Origin: Thielaviopsis euricoi
Taxonomy: Eukaryota > Ascomycota > Sordariomycetes > Microascales > Ceratocystidaceae
NCBI GenBank assembly: GCA_001599615.1
Contig: BCHJ01000013.1
Span: forward strand, 62,001-126,000
Length of the DNA stretch: 64,000 nt
Direction: 5' to 3'
The notes beneath the pieces were generated by a model, which ran no database searches, was not told the origin of the DNA, and worked only from the letters and a program-made list of their open reading frames with translations. Position numbers and translations under genes: made by a program. This document shows, in pieces, positions 1 to 11,209 of the stretch. Positions within the stretch are counted from its first letter, which is position 1, and every line of letters begins with the position of its first letter.

Positions 1-409
1 ATGCTCGGCCCCTACAAGATCCCAACATGGACTAGCCCTCTGTTTGCTCTTCTTGTTGTGACTGCGCTGGTGCCCAGTACTAGCTTCCTGGGCCACGTCT
101 GCGGCATTGTGGTCGGTTACGTTTGTATGTGTTACTCTTTTATATTCACCATTTTTTCTTGGCTTGTGCTAACACGTTTTAGGTGGCATGGGATGCATCA
201 AGTACCTCGCTCCGCCCGAAAAGATTCTGCGTTTTATCGAAGGCAAGCTCAACCTTCTTGCTATTTTGCCACACTACGTCAGTGTAGACCAGAAGACCTA
301 TGGTCGATTTGGCGTTCTGCCATCCAATGGCCACCAGATGACGACCACGAGCAACCCGCCGGCTGCTTTTCTGGCGGCGAGCGGCGCAGGCCAAAGGTTG
401 GGACCTTGA
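1..409 (+). CDS. rbd2: Rhomboid-family protease, RBD2 type (3' part only)
   Basis: Partial gene: the 5' end lies before base 1. Exons are 1-124 and 183-409; the intron 125-182 has a GTATGT donor and a TTTTAG acceptor. Joined, they encode the last 116 residues. The visible part has a hydrophobic segment (LFALLVVTALV), then SFLGHVCGI, which holds the conserved histidine of the last catalytic rhomboid helix. After it comes the cytosolic tail typical of fungal Rbd2: APPEKILRFIEGKLNLL, then LPHYVSVDQKTYGRFGVLPS, and a terminus near GQRLG. Rhomboids are intramembrane serine proteases; Rbd2 acts in the Golgi, in fission yeast on the sterol regulator Sre1. The catalytic GxSG serine would be upstream of the window, so activity cannot be judged. 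The ATG at base 1 is probably internal, not the start. Confidence 0.85.
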
Positions 410-1430
410 ATTACGTGAGTCTCGCTACATGCATGGTAAAGGTAGCATTCAGTCGAAATGTTTTCTTGTTTCCTCAGGTATAGCTACTCCTGTCAGCAAT
501 ACGTAGTAGCAGCAAGCGGTATAACAACTTATGTTGCTTTGTGAATTCTCGAAACGGATTTACAGAGCAAATGTGTGTGCGAGAGGGTGCTTTTCCCGGT
601 GTGTCTATTTGGTATATGGGCTGCTTATATGTACTTCTTGTACTTGTAAATTCACATCATCCTGTTTCTTTCTTTTGAAAACTTGTCGATGGGAACGTCA
701 AAACAATCGTGGTGGTGAGTAGGCTGCAATAGATGCTCTTCATACGGTTACTCGCTTAAATGCTGAGTTGCTGCACGCTGCGAACTGGGGTCGAGCTATC
801 CGGCCACACTCAGGTAGTATTTCGCAGTGGTGAATATTAGTTATTAGTACTAGTTATAGTGGTAGCTGTAGTTGTTGTAAGTAGTTGGGTTAGTACGTTA
901 CTGCGCGCGTAGTAAAAGAAAAGTTGAAGTTACTCCTGCCGCATTGGATTCCCGCTTTGTCGCGTAACCTATCTTAACCTTTATTCCTGGTAAGGGCGGG
1001 AACAGCCTACTGTACATCGCGACTGATTAGCGACTTTGCATGCGAGTAATTGCCTTGCCCAGACCTTCTAGAAAAGAAAAATAACACACATGAAAAAAAA
1101 AAAATAAATAAACAAAGTAAAACTTGCCTTTTATCCCGCATAAATCTCTTTTTGAGATTAACCCTACGTTCTCGTGATTTTATACACCTCTTTTTTTTTT
1201 TTTTTTTTTTTTTCTTGTTCAATTCTTACATTTTCGTCTCTCGCCTTGCTTGCCGATCAAGTATAACTACCTACTATCTGGCCAGTCGGGGGCTTTTTCT
1301 CATCCTGGGCGCAATGTTCTTTTAAGTCTCTCCTTTTTCTCTTACCTTGTCTCGGGCCACTTTACTTTATTTTGCTTTTTTCACATATTCCATTCGACCC
1401 TTCTTGCGCTGGATTGGAAACCATACAGAT
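410..1430. other. Intergenic region, RBD2 to GAA1
   Basis: About 1 kb between two same-strand genes. It holds AT-rich and pyrimidine-rich DNA, a T tract at about 1191-1213 and A-rich patches near 1090. Short open frames here are low-complexity and I support none as genes. The last few hundred bases are presumably the GAA1 promoter and leader. Confidence 0.6.
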
Positions 1431-3793
1431 ATGTCGCGGCTCATTTGTAAGTACTGCTTCTGCCCTGGTACTAAAAAAAAAAAACAAAAAAAAGGCAGAC
1501 CCTGGCCTCAAGAAAGCTCCATTTCTTGTGTTGTTTTTGTCTTTATAGTCCAGACTTGGTGTAAATATACACTGACCTTTTTTATCTGTTTTTGTCTTGT
1601 TTTGAACTCGCAGCCTCCGCCTTCCAGATCCGACAAGATCCGCGGCTGCTTAAAGCCCCGCCGTATCTCTCACTGGGCTGTATTTTTGTCGGTGTGGCAT
1701 GGCTCCTGCTCCTCCCGCTCAACGACTACTCGCGCCGTACTTACATCTCGGAGAATGCCCTGCTGCCCGGCCAGGTACATACGTACTTTAGCGGAAGCGA
1801 CCAGCATGTGTTCCGCGCATACAAACGCGAGCTTAAAGAGCTAGCCGAGGAGGACAACTACGTGTAAGTAGAAGTGGCACCGCATATCCCTCTACATGTG
1901 TACCTGTTTTTGTGTTGCGCGCGACCTGTGTTCTAACCCATGGTCTGTTGAACAGTGTGAACGACCGCCTCGAGAAGATTGCTCTCGATATTGGTCTCAA
2001 GACCGCCCGCCAGAACTTCACTTATACCTCCAGCGGCGAGACCTACACCGGCGAGAACCTTTATGGCATCCTGCAGGCGCCCCGCGGTGACGCCACCGAG
2101 GCCATTGTACTGATTGCTTCGTGGCGCAACGCCGAGGGCGCTCTCAACATCCATGGTGTGCCTCTGGCCCTAACACTGGCCCGTTACTTCAAGCGCTGGT
2201 CCCTATGGTCCAAGGACATTATCTTGTTGTTCCCGCCTGAGCCGACTATGGGCAGCCAGGCCTGGGCTGATGCCTACCACGACGCGCATAACACGGAGAC
2301 CATTGGATCACTGCCTATGAAGTCTGGTCTGCTACAGGGTGCCATTGCTATCGATTATGCTCGCGAGGACCGCTTCCACTCTGTGCACATTGCCTACGAC
2401 GGCGCCAATGGCCAGCTGCCCAATCTGGACTTGATCAACAGCATTGTCAGCATCTCGGGTGGCCAGATGGGTTTCTTGTCTAACATTCAGCGCATGTGGA
2501 ACCACGAAGATAGCTACGAAGAGCGTCTTCAGACTATGTTCCGCGGCATGGTCAATCAGGGTCTTGGTCACGCTACTGGCCCGCACAGTGCTTTCATTCC
2601 GTACCATGTCGATGCCGTGACGCTTACGCCATATGGCCCCGGCTGGCAGGACGAAATGGCCATGGGCCGTCTAATTGAAGCTTCGTTCCGCAGTCTGAAC
2701 AACCTGCTCGAGCACCTGCATCAGAGCTTCTTTTTCTACCTGCTCATGAACCGCGATCGCTTTGTTAGCATTGGTACATACCTGCCCAGTGCCATGATCC
2801 TGGCTGCCAACTTCACTATCATGGCCATTGCATGCTGGGTGAAGAGCGGACAGGTCGATGATAGTGACAAGAAGAGACGCAGAAAGAGAGAAGAGAAGCT
2901 TGAGTCCAGAGATCGGAGAAAGAGAGACGAAAGACGTGAGGAGAAGAGGGACGACAAGAGCGACTCTCGCGAGAGACGCAAGAGAGAGGAAAAGTCCGAG
3001 ATTAGAGAGCGCAGACGCAGAGAGGAAAAAGCTACTGCCCCGACTGCCACATCGTCTCTGTTCTCCGCTTCTTCTTCGACTTCTGCCTCATCGTCTCACA
3101 CTCCCACGTCTACGTCTTCCTCTTCCTACGTGAATGTGTACCGTGAGCGCAAGATAGCGTTTGGCCTCATGTTTGTCCTCTTTACGCACATTCTTGGTTT
3201 GATCCCGCTGTACACTCTGAACCACGTTCCCGTCAAGGTATGTTCACTATAGTTGATTTATCTCCCATTTTCTTGGCTGTCTTGGGCCGTATAGCTAACG
3301 GTTGCTGTTCTTGTAGCTTCTGTCGGGAATCTTCTATGGCTTTACCGGCTTGTCCTACATCATGCCCTTCGCTATTTCTCGTGTCGCTTCATCTTTCCGC
3401 CCTCAGATCCAGGAGTTTCAGTTGACTAAGTCGTGTTCTCTGCTATTCCTGGGCATGATTCTGTCTGCCCTGGCAACCTTCAACTTCTCACAGGCCTTCT
3501 TCATTGGCATATTCTCGGCGGCATTCTCATATTCTTACCCTCTGGGCCATAAGCTCAAGTGTATGCTTCCCTTCTACGCCATCCTTAGCGTACTCTCGCC
3601 CCCTTCCATTCTGATTATCGGAAGTATCATCTCAGGCGTGGACCTGTCGGGTCTGCTCAAGGAGAACGCCTTTGGCTACAACGTCTGGGGCATGTACACC
3701 AGTGTGATTGTTTGGTGCCTGTGGTGGCCCGCGTGGCTTGTGGCATCGTCTATTGTTGTATCGAAGCCCTCATCATCATCTTCCAGAAGATAG
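1431..3793 (+). CDS. gaa1: GPI transamidase component Gaa1
   Basis: Four exons (1431-1446, 1614-1863, 1956-3237, 3317-3793) join to 674 residues. The start is the first ATG that splices in frame (MSRLIS). Gaa1 is a subunit of the ER GPI-transamidase complex that attaches GPI anchors to proteins. The N-terminus is diagnostic: a short cytosolic head, a membrane segment (CIFVGVAWLLLLPL, about residues 26-40), then YSRRTYISENALLPGQVHTY, a near-signature Gaa1 stretch. A luminal M28-peptidase-like domain follows to about residue 340, then several C-terminal membrane helices (for example PSAMILAANFTIMAIACWV and IAFGLMFVLFTHILGLIPL). Between those two helices, residues about 390-480 form an Arg/Lys/Glu-rich then Ser/Thr-rich insert. 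The protein is therefore longer than the roughly 615-620 residues of yeast and human Gaa1. Its 3' end converges on RPN9. Confidence 0.93.
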
Positions 3794-3926
3794 ATTGGCT
3801 GAGAGCCACCGTTGGCATATGCAGAGAAAGAGGGGACATTGGGAGACATATGTAACTAGCATATTGTGATTGGTTCATTTGGGATACGGGCCGTATTTTG
3901 CTGTTATTTGACCATGATAAATTACG

Positions 3927-3971
<45 letters not shown>

Positions 3972-4219
3972 GGCATACTTAGTGTTTGCTTTGGATTTTC
4001 AGCTCCAACAATAAGTCAAATGATGAAACCTGTACAGTTGATCCTTGTACAATAGCTTCAGAGCGTGACTTACCTTGTGCACTGTGTCATGGTCGCCTCT
4101 AATAAGAAAGGCACAATAAAGGAGCAACTTGAACTTGTGAAAACTTATCTTATTTCTAAAAAAAAGGGGGGGTAATTGTCCTTCGTGTTTCTCATGATAA
4201 CTTTGTTTCATCCTCTGCT
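3794..4219. other. Convergent 3' spacer, GAA1 / RPN9
   Basis: 426 bp between the stop codons of two convergent genes. It contains an (ACT)15 microsatellite at 3927-3971 and a short G run near 4167. No gene is seen. Confidence 0.7.
3927..3971. repeat. (ACT)15 microsatellite
   Basis: An uninterrupted trinucleotide repeat of 15 copies lies in the shared 3' spacer of GAA1 and RPN9. It is outside coding sequence and probably length-variable between strains. Confidence 0.95.
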
Positions 4220-5510
4220 TTACGCAACCCACAGATCGCCACCGTCCTTCTCGATCCAGTTACCCAGACCGTTGACGCTCTGGTCCCAGTCAATCAGCCG
4301 CTGTCTCATGGCTGCCACCTGGTTCTTGTCCAGCACCTTGGGTTGCACCCACGTAATGTGGGCAATCTCATCAACCTGGTCAATGGTACCGCGCAGCAGA
4401 CCAAGGCTCAAGGCCTTCATAACCAGGTGCTCGATCTCATCGTGGCGCACCTTGGTCGCAGTGGAAATGTCGGAGAACGACATGGAGCGGTCGTGCGGCG
4501 CCCGCTGGAAGACAGCCTCGGTCAGCGCAGCCAGGTAGATCTTCTGGCGCAGGTGCGCAGCGTATTGAGATAGTAGCGCATTGCTGCTGATGTTGTTGGC
4601 TAGAGACTCGTATTCCGTCAGATCACCGCGGTTGAAGGCAAAGACCAGGTTACGCAGCCACGCATTCTCGCTATCAACGAGGGCGTCGAGAATTGGGTGC
4701 AGCAAAAGCTCGCCAAAGTTGTAGATGCTTTCTGAGGCCAGAGCGGCGACACTGAGGTGGTAGGCGCGGATGTGGCGCTCTTTCGAGTTCATGGTCGAGA
4801 GATCAATGCAGGCGAGGTAGAGCAGGGCATTGCGGTAGTAGGCAGCAAAGTCGTTCTTGCGCTATTCGTTGATTTGAAGGGTCAGTCAGAGTCCAATGTG
4901 ATAGCTAACCATTGTGCTTGTTGAGATAATCTTACCTGGTAGTAGTTAGCATTAGCGTCGTAGAAGGTAGCATGCACGACAGGCTCAACTAGATCTAGAC
5001 GATCCAGTATTCTCTCGCAGTTGTCAAGGTCCTTGCGAGCGCCTTCAAGGTCGGGAATGTTGAGCTTGACACGAGCCACAGCTGTCGAGGCGTAGACAAG
5101 GGCGTCTTTGGTGTCGTCGGTGTCGACTCTCTTGGCGACGGCCTGGAGGAAGTCCAAGCGCTCCGCGTCATCTAGTCAATTACACGATTATGGTTAGCTT
5201 AATTGCTCTATAAGATATTCACCAATGTGCTAAACTCACCTGAGCACTCGACTGAGGAGTTAAGAGCCAGTTGCACAAGCTTGAGCTGGTTGATCTTGTC
5301 GGCAAAAGTCAAGATAAATACTTTGTAGAACTGCAGACGGAGGCCCTCGCTTTTGGGGTTTTTGAAGAAGGCTTGCAGCTCATCGGTAAGCTCATGCCAC
5401 AGCTTGCGCTCCCATAGATCCTCAAACTCGAGCACTTCGACCTGGAGATCTTCGTGGACGACCTCACGCTGGGCGGCGAGAAAGTCGTGGATTTTTTCGT
5501 TTGCAGTCAT
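4220..5510 (-). CDS. rpn9: 26S proteasome lid subunit Rpn9 (PSMD13)
   Basis: Three exons on the minus strand (5510-5240, 5171-4936, 4861-4220) join to 382 residues, close to human PSMD13 (376). Introns have GTGAGT and GTAAG donors. The protein starts MTANEKIHDFLAAQRE and continues with FEDLWERKLWHELTDEL, an alpha-helical N-terminal region typical of Rpn9. The middle has NANYYQ and FAAYYRNALLYLACIDL. The C-terminal PCI domain ends with DEIAHITWVQPKVLDKNQVA, the classic Rpn9 signature before the last helix. Rpn9 is a structural subunit of the 19S lid, needed for lid assembly and for holding Rpn10. It is divergent from the NUO-40 gene across a 763-bp shared upstream region. I saw no GGTGGCAAA (Rpn4-type) element there. 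Confidence 0.94.
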
Positions 5511-6273
5511 GATTATGTGAGCTCGGCGGGGGTTGGGGTATTTAAAGAAAGAAGAAAATAAACAAGAAAGACAAGAATGCGATCAAGGGTTACTCGGCGA
5601 CAGTAAATGTCGTGATACTTTGAGCAAAGGTTTAGGGCCGCACGTTTTGGAGGGGCAGATACAGATTCAACAGGAGTTGCTATATCGAAAGCACAGTTTG
5701 CTCACCCAGAGAAACAAACAGAAATTAAAAATGCGCTGACTAGTTCTAAGCTCAGCTAATGGAGGAATGGCAAAAGAAAAAAAAATGACAAGGAAACATT
5801 AAACAGTAAACAGGTTATTATCGCCAGAAAAGCACTATTCAAGCTTCTACAGTTGAGCAACCCGCTATAGCCATTCATAGCTAACGCGGCTGGACAGCAG
5901 CCTGGCGCACGTTGCTTCAGAAGCTCCTAAAGAGCTAGTGAAGAGGACCCCACTTTACATTGCTATGCAGCGTATGATTGGCTGTTTGTCTCGGTCGCTC
6001 GTTTTCCCGCTGCCGGGCCTTGGCCAGCCTAAACACGTGACTGTACCATACATCCCAGCAAATCAAGACTGGTCTTGTCTCAGTCCACCGGGGAGCTCGA
6101 AAACCAAGCTATGGTAAAGGCCCCGATCCCGACCCGATCCGAATCCACTTCTTCTACGTCGGCCGATTTCCGCGATCCCTTGGCTACCAATCGACTTTGG
6201 CCTCAAGAATTGTCGCAGTTTTTTTTTTTTCCCTGTCGTCTCCCTAAGACACACAATCAACTAGAGCGCAATA
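5511..6273. other. Shared divergent promoter region, RPN9 / NUO-40
   Basis: 763 bp between two divergently transcribed start codons. It contains a CACGTG palindrome at 6034-6039 and a T tract just before the NUO-40 start (about 6220-6230). No coding sequence is supported here. Confidence 0.6.
6034..6039. promoter_or_regulatory. CACGTG E-box (possible Cbf1-type site)
   Basis: CACGTGAC on the plus strand (GTCACGTG on the minus) lies 235 bp upstream of the NUO-40 start. In yeasts the RTCACGTG motif is bound by the bHLH factor Cbf1 and is common near respiratory genes. Function here is inferred only from motif and position, and a six-base palindrome also occurs by chance. Confidence 0.3.
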
Positions 6274-7837
6274 ATGTCTCTTTCGCTGGCTGCTGCTGCG
6301 CGGTCGCCCCGGATTGCCGCTCTTGGCCGTCGTTCGATTGCCGATATTGCCATTACACGAACCGGAAAGCCCATTATTCGTACCCAGGGAGGCCGGTGAG
6401 TGTCTTTTGAATGTCCGTGTAGTATTTATAGGAGCCAATGGCAGCTAATTAGTTTTTGGTTGATTGTAGTTCTGCGCTTGGTGGTAAGTCGCTCTTGTTT
6501 GGCGCACTGGGATCATGTACACCGACTAAACATATCATTTGTTAGGAAACACGGCCACTGTTTTTGGAGCCACCGGTAGACTTGGGCGGTACATTGTCAA
6601 CCGACTAGGTAGGTCGAAGTTTGTTCCTTTTGCCTCAGCCAGGGCATACAAAATGAGCTAAAATAGAGCTCGGTTCGTTTTGGAGGATGAAGCTGATGGG
6701 GAAATTGTGGAATAGCTCGTCAAGGATGCACTGTCATTGTCCCTTTTCGCGAGGAAATGGCCAAGCGCCATCTCAAGGTTTCTGGCGATCTTGGCCGTGT
6801 GATTTTCATGGTATGTTTTAGTTCTCTAGCAGCTCATTACAGAGTCGTTGATGGATGCTAACGCAGTGGTAGGAGTATGACCTGCGCAACACGCAGTCCA
6901 TTGAAGAGAGCGTGCGCCACTCCGATATTGTCTTCAATCTGGTTGGCCGCGACTATCCCACCAAGTTCGTTCCCCGATACCCCATTTCATGCCATGCGCT
7001 TAGCGGCTTAACTAACGCAATTGGTACGTAGGAACTTTACGCTCGAAGACGTCCATGTCGAGGGCGCTGAGCGCATCGCGGACGCTGTGGCCAAGTATGA
7101 TGTCGACAGATTCGTGCATGTCTCTTCGTACAATGCCGATCCCAAGTCGGATTGCGAGTTCTTTGAGACCAAGGGCCGTGGTGAAAGAGTCGTTCGCGAG
7201 ATCTTCCCTGAGGCCACGATTGTTCGCCCTGCGCCAACCTTCGGCTTTGAGGACAACCTGCTCCTCAAGCTTGCGACCTTCACTAATCTGTTCACTGTCA
7301 ACCACATGAGGGAGCGCTTTTGGCCTGTTCATGTGGTGGATGTTGGACGGGCTCTTGAGGTCATCGGTTTCGATGACACTACGGCTAGCCAGACATATGA
7401 GCTGTATGGCCCCAAAAACTACTCGATGGCTGAGATTGCGGCTCTCGTCGATCGCGAAATCTTTAAGAAGCGCAGACACATCAACATCCCTGCTCACATC
7501 CTGAAGCCCATCTACGAGATTATCCACAAAGTTCTCTACTGGCAGACTGTGTCGCCGCAGGAGCTGGACCGCGAAATGTATGATCAGGTCATTGATCCGA
7601 AGGCCAAGACCTTCAAGGATCTCGGCATAGAGCCCGAGGACATCAGCAAGTACACCTACCTCTACTTGGTAAGTATCTCTCTCACTTAAATATCCCTTTG
7701 TCAACACTGAAGGTATACAGAGCTAACTTCTATTTTAGCAAGGATTCCGTAACGCTGCATACTACGATCTGCCGCCGGCTACGGAGAAGGAGAAGCGCGA
7801 GGACCGCAAGTACTTCCACGTCATTGACAACCAGTAA
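6274..7837 (+). CDS. nuo40: Mitochondrial complex I 40-kDa subunit (NDUFA9 / NUO-40 family)
   Basis: Seven exons (6274-6395, 6470-6483, 6546-6608, 6716-6810, 6873-6964, 7032-7668, 7739-7837) join to 373 residues. The second exon is only 14 bp. The N-terminus (MSLSLAAAARSPRIAALGRR) is Arg/Ala-rich without acidic residues, as expected for mitochondrial import. It is followed by TATVFGATGRLGRYIVNRL, the GxxGxxG dinucleotide-binding motif of atypical short-chain dehydrogenases. Next come VFNLVGRDYPTKNFTLEDVH, the NDUFA9 signature, and RFVHVSSYNADPKSDCEFF. This accessory subunit binds NADPH structurally at the matrix arm of NADH:ubiquinone oxidoreductase. The fifth intron has an unusual GTTCGT donor (6965), and intron 4 ends in two AGs six bases apart. 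Only the second AG avoids an in-frame TAG. Confidence 0.93.
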
Positions 7838-8347
7838 TCCGCAGCTGTACCAGAATTAGTCGTAACAACGACGACAACAACAACAGCAGCAGCAACAATA
7901 ACAGCAGCAGCAGCAGCAACAACAGAAACGGTACCAGAAGCAACAACAGAAACAGAAACAGCAACAGTCTCGCTGCCACAGCCGGTTCCTAGTACGGATG
8001 GTAGCAGCGATCGATAACAGTACATTAGTTAGATCAGGTTCTCTGTATATCTTGTCGCAGTTAGACAATAAACGAAACCGAAATACTATAGTATATATAT
8101 ATTTGAGTTCCTAATGTGACGTTCATCAAATTGTACAAATCTCTCTTCGCTGGTGGTGGGGTTGCTTGAACACAGCGCACATAACCCTTATTCCTCCAAC
8201 ATATCGCATTGAAGCGGCATCTAACCCTTTTCGCAGCAGAGCGAAAATTCGAGAGTGGGAATAGTGTCACACAGCAACATTAACATTCTATTTACGACTA
8301 TTTTCACCCATTGTTTCGTAACGACCAATATTTTACACACAATAATC
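7838..8347. other. Spacer NUO-40 to EFM5
   Basis: 510 bp. The first part (about 7868-7965) is rich in CAA/CAG/ACA trinucleotides downstream of the NUO-40 stop. An AATAAA lies near 8067, plausibly a NUO-40 polyadenylation signal. The remainder is presumably the EFM5 promoter. Confidence 0.6.
7868..7965. repeat. CAA/CAG-rich imperfect trinucleotide tract
   Basis: An imperfect run of ACA, CAG and CAA triplets lies in the 3' region of NUO-40. It begins 30 bases after the stop codon, so it is untranslated. Confidence 0.8.
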
Positions 8348-9260
8348 ATGAGCTTCGATAGTGACGACGAACCCATGTGAGTTTATGCACGATTTTCTGC
8401 GTCTGAATAAATGACGTAAATGATGGGTTTAAAAAAAGAAAACCGAATGACTAACCACACACACACACCCCACCCAGAACTCTCTCGGCCCACGCTCTGG
8501 CCGCACTGGCCGAGTTCAACACGGAAAAAGATGCTCGCGAGGCTCAATTTGCGCGTCTCCGCGAAGCCGCCGAGACAGATGCCGCCGCGCGCGATTCCGC
8601 CACCAGCGGCCCGCTCAGCATGGAGGCCTTTGGCGAAGACTGGAACGAGTCGCAGTTCTGGTACTCTGACGCCACCGCACGCACCCTGGCACAGCAGCTG
8701 CTGGACGGTGCCACGGCCGACATGACTGTGGCTGTGGTTTCGGCGCCGAGCGTGTTTGTGGCGCTGAAAAACATTGTGCGCGAGAACCCCGACATGGTCG
8801 TGCCGCGCCTCGTGCTCCTCGAGCACGACAACCGGTTTGGCGTTTTTCCCGAATTCGTCTTTTACGACTTTCAGCAGCCGTTTAAGCTGCCCGTGGAGCT
8901 CAAGGGCTCGGTCGATCGCGTCATTTGCGACCCGCCGTTCCTGAGCGAAGATTGCCAGACCAAGGGTATGTTTCCGTCGTATGCTCATCTCCCCCACACC
9001 AGAACGCCCTACTAACTGACTGTAATTACCACATGATAGCTGCCATGACTGTCCGCTGGATGTGCAAGCCCGATCCCGCACCCAAAAAGATGATTCTGTG
9101 CACTGGAGAGCGTATGGAGACACTCGCTCTGCGTCTATACCGCTCACTGGGTGTGCAAACCACCACGTTTGAGCCGGCTCATGCTCGTGGTCTGAGTAAC
9201 GAGTTCTACTGCTACGCCAACTTTGAGTGCAACGATTGGAAGTGGAAGCAGCAGCAATAA
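8348..9260 (+). CDS. efm5: Protein-lysine N-methyltransferase Efm5 (EEF1AKMT1 / N6AMT2 family)
   Basis: Three exons (8348-8376, 8478-8965, 9040-9260) join to 245 residues. The start MSFDSDDEP leads into TLSAHALAALAEF, the conserved Efm5 N-terminus. EDWNESQFWYSDATARTLAQ is the family signature, and VICDPPFLSEDC holds the DPPF catalytic motif (around residue 160) once thought to mark an N6-adenine methyltransferase. The C-terminus GLSNEFYCYANFECN also matches. The yeast and human members trimethylate a lysine of translation elongation factor eEF1A using S-adenosylmethionine in the cytosol. The catalytic motif is intact. The gene converges on UBP8, with only 147 bp between the stop codons. Confidence 0.93.
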
Positions 9261-9407
9261 GTTACTTTTGGTCAATATACATGGTAGCTTTTAAAATACA
9301 ACAAAAAGAGACGAGCTATGTAAACATGCTGACATTTTCCTTTAACCCCAAAATCACACAAAGTGTCGTCTACCGGTGCATCATTGTTGCTTCTTGCCTG
9401 CCCGCTT

Positions 9408-11209
9408 CTATCCCATGTGCTTGACAATGTAGAACAATAGGTACGCCTGGGAGCTCATAACCTCTGACAAGGAGGCTATCTGCACCTTGTGGTCGTTGAA
9501 CCTGAACCACTGATCACCTACGCGGCAGTACACCAGGTAGTGCCCTGTCTCTAGATCGCCAATGTGAACAATGACGCTAACGAGATCATATGTACAGGCA
9601 CGGTTGTACTGCCGGTTAGTCCGTGTATCGTTGTGGCGCGCTAACGTGGTGTACGGCAGCATGTTGAGTTCTAAAGGAAACTCGACTGGAGTGTCAATCT
9701 TGATGGCGCGATCATTGCGACCTTGCTTGAACTCGAAACGCTACGTATAAACCTTGTTAGAATTCTAAGCTCAGTGCAACATTATGGGCTAATGAATCTT
9801 ATAACTCACCTTAAGTTGGATTGTCAGCGTGTTCGGCAAACGCTTGATGCTGGTTTGGCGTCTGGCGTTTTGCATGGTTTTGCAGTTCTGGCAACGATAT
9901 TCACACTTGTCATCGCTGACGTATTCAGCATCTAGGCAGTCCTGCAGCGTGACAGCTTTGCGCTCGCCGCGCTTCTTGCGGACGGACGAGGACTCGAGTC
10001 CCAAGTTCAAATCAAGAAACGACTGGAATGCGTCTGTTGACTGATTGCACTTGAGACATGTCGTTGTACTCTGGATCTTCCCGTAGAAGATTTGGTGGAC
10101 TATGCACGAGCAGTTGCCGTTATTCGATTCCTCCTTCTTACCCTCCAGCTCGCTGTTGCGCTCGTGTAGTTCTTCAGCCAAGAACTGAAAGAACTCGTGA
10201 GCATCTTGCTCTCGCGTGGTGACAAGATTCTCAAAGGCCTTTTTCTCCGAGATCCAAAAGCCAGAAAGAATGTTTGCCGGTGTGTATCCATTAGTGTTCT
10301 CGACACCATAGAACTCCTGGAAAACATCGTCCATTGCACAGCTTAGGCAATGACTGACAGAGCACCCCGCATGCCTGTCTGACAAATAGTAGTTCCGAAG
10401 AATCGGGTTGTGGAGGAAACTCTGAAGAACAACATTCTGGTAGCAAGTGGCACCGGCATTGTAGAGACCACGTAGCCCGTTTGCTCTACAAGACACTGCG
10501 GTTGTGTTTGTGGAAATGAAACGCATTTCCTCGCGAGCATCATCAATCGACATATCGTCCACTCGTCTCTTACGACCTGAAACTTTTAGTTAATAGAAAT
10601 TACAATCAATATGCTACCGGAGAGACTTACGAGAGAAACTTCCGGTTCCTTGCTTCAACAGGCGAAGCTCCTCGAGCGTTGGATCGTACACCAGATCGTC
10701 GCACATGTGGCAGTATAACACTCCACTTCGGGAATCGACATCTGTGGGAATTCAGTGTTAGAAGCTATTCAAACAGTGACATTAAGTGTAAAGGGCACTC
10801 TTACAAAAGCGATGTGCCTTCTTGTCTCCATGTTGTGGAATTCCATCCTCTGTGACAATATCCGGACATTGCAGACACAGATAGTTGGAGGTTATGGTAG
10901 TCACGACTTGACCGGAGCCGTTTCGGGCTGTTTGAGGGATTGTCTGGGAAACATCATCGAAAATCCGGCGCAGAATCGACTTGTAGTTGTTTATACAAGT
11001 ATTAATGTTCTCCTGCGGCTGCGTGAGAAGCATCTGCGTATGCTCTGTCCCAGGTGTTAGCGGGTGCCTGTTCTCAGGGACAGAATTGTTTGCCTATCTC
11101 ATATTCCAAGGAACTACTTACCGCATCCATACATTGGTGTGCCCTTTGTGGGCGGATTGACGCGTGCCTGCTGCTTGGCCGCTGCTTGGTTATTTGAAGC
11201 CTTTGACAT
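9408..11209 (-). CDS. ubp8: SAGA-complex ubiquitin hydrolase Ubp8 (USP22 family)
   Basis: Five minus-strand exons (11209-11122, 11044-10805, 10741-10631, 10576-9810, 9740-9408) join to 512 residues. The first splice joins TGC-G to AG-CAT and makes YGCEH, the first Cys-x-His of the ZnF-UBP domain. The rest of that finger follows (YLCLQC, then KKAHRF, VDSRSGVLYCHMCDD). The peptidase domain has the Cys box GLYNAGATCYQN (Cys191), QDAHEFFQFL, two CxxC zinc pairs (CLKC, CQNC), LTIQLKRFEF, the His box GHYLVYCR (His469) and WFRFND (Asp485). All catalytic residues are present. Ubp8 removes ubiquitin from histone H2B within the SAGA deubiquitinase module. The Cys box differs from the common GLxNLGxTCxMN form at two positions. 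Confidence 0.94.
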
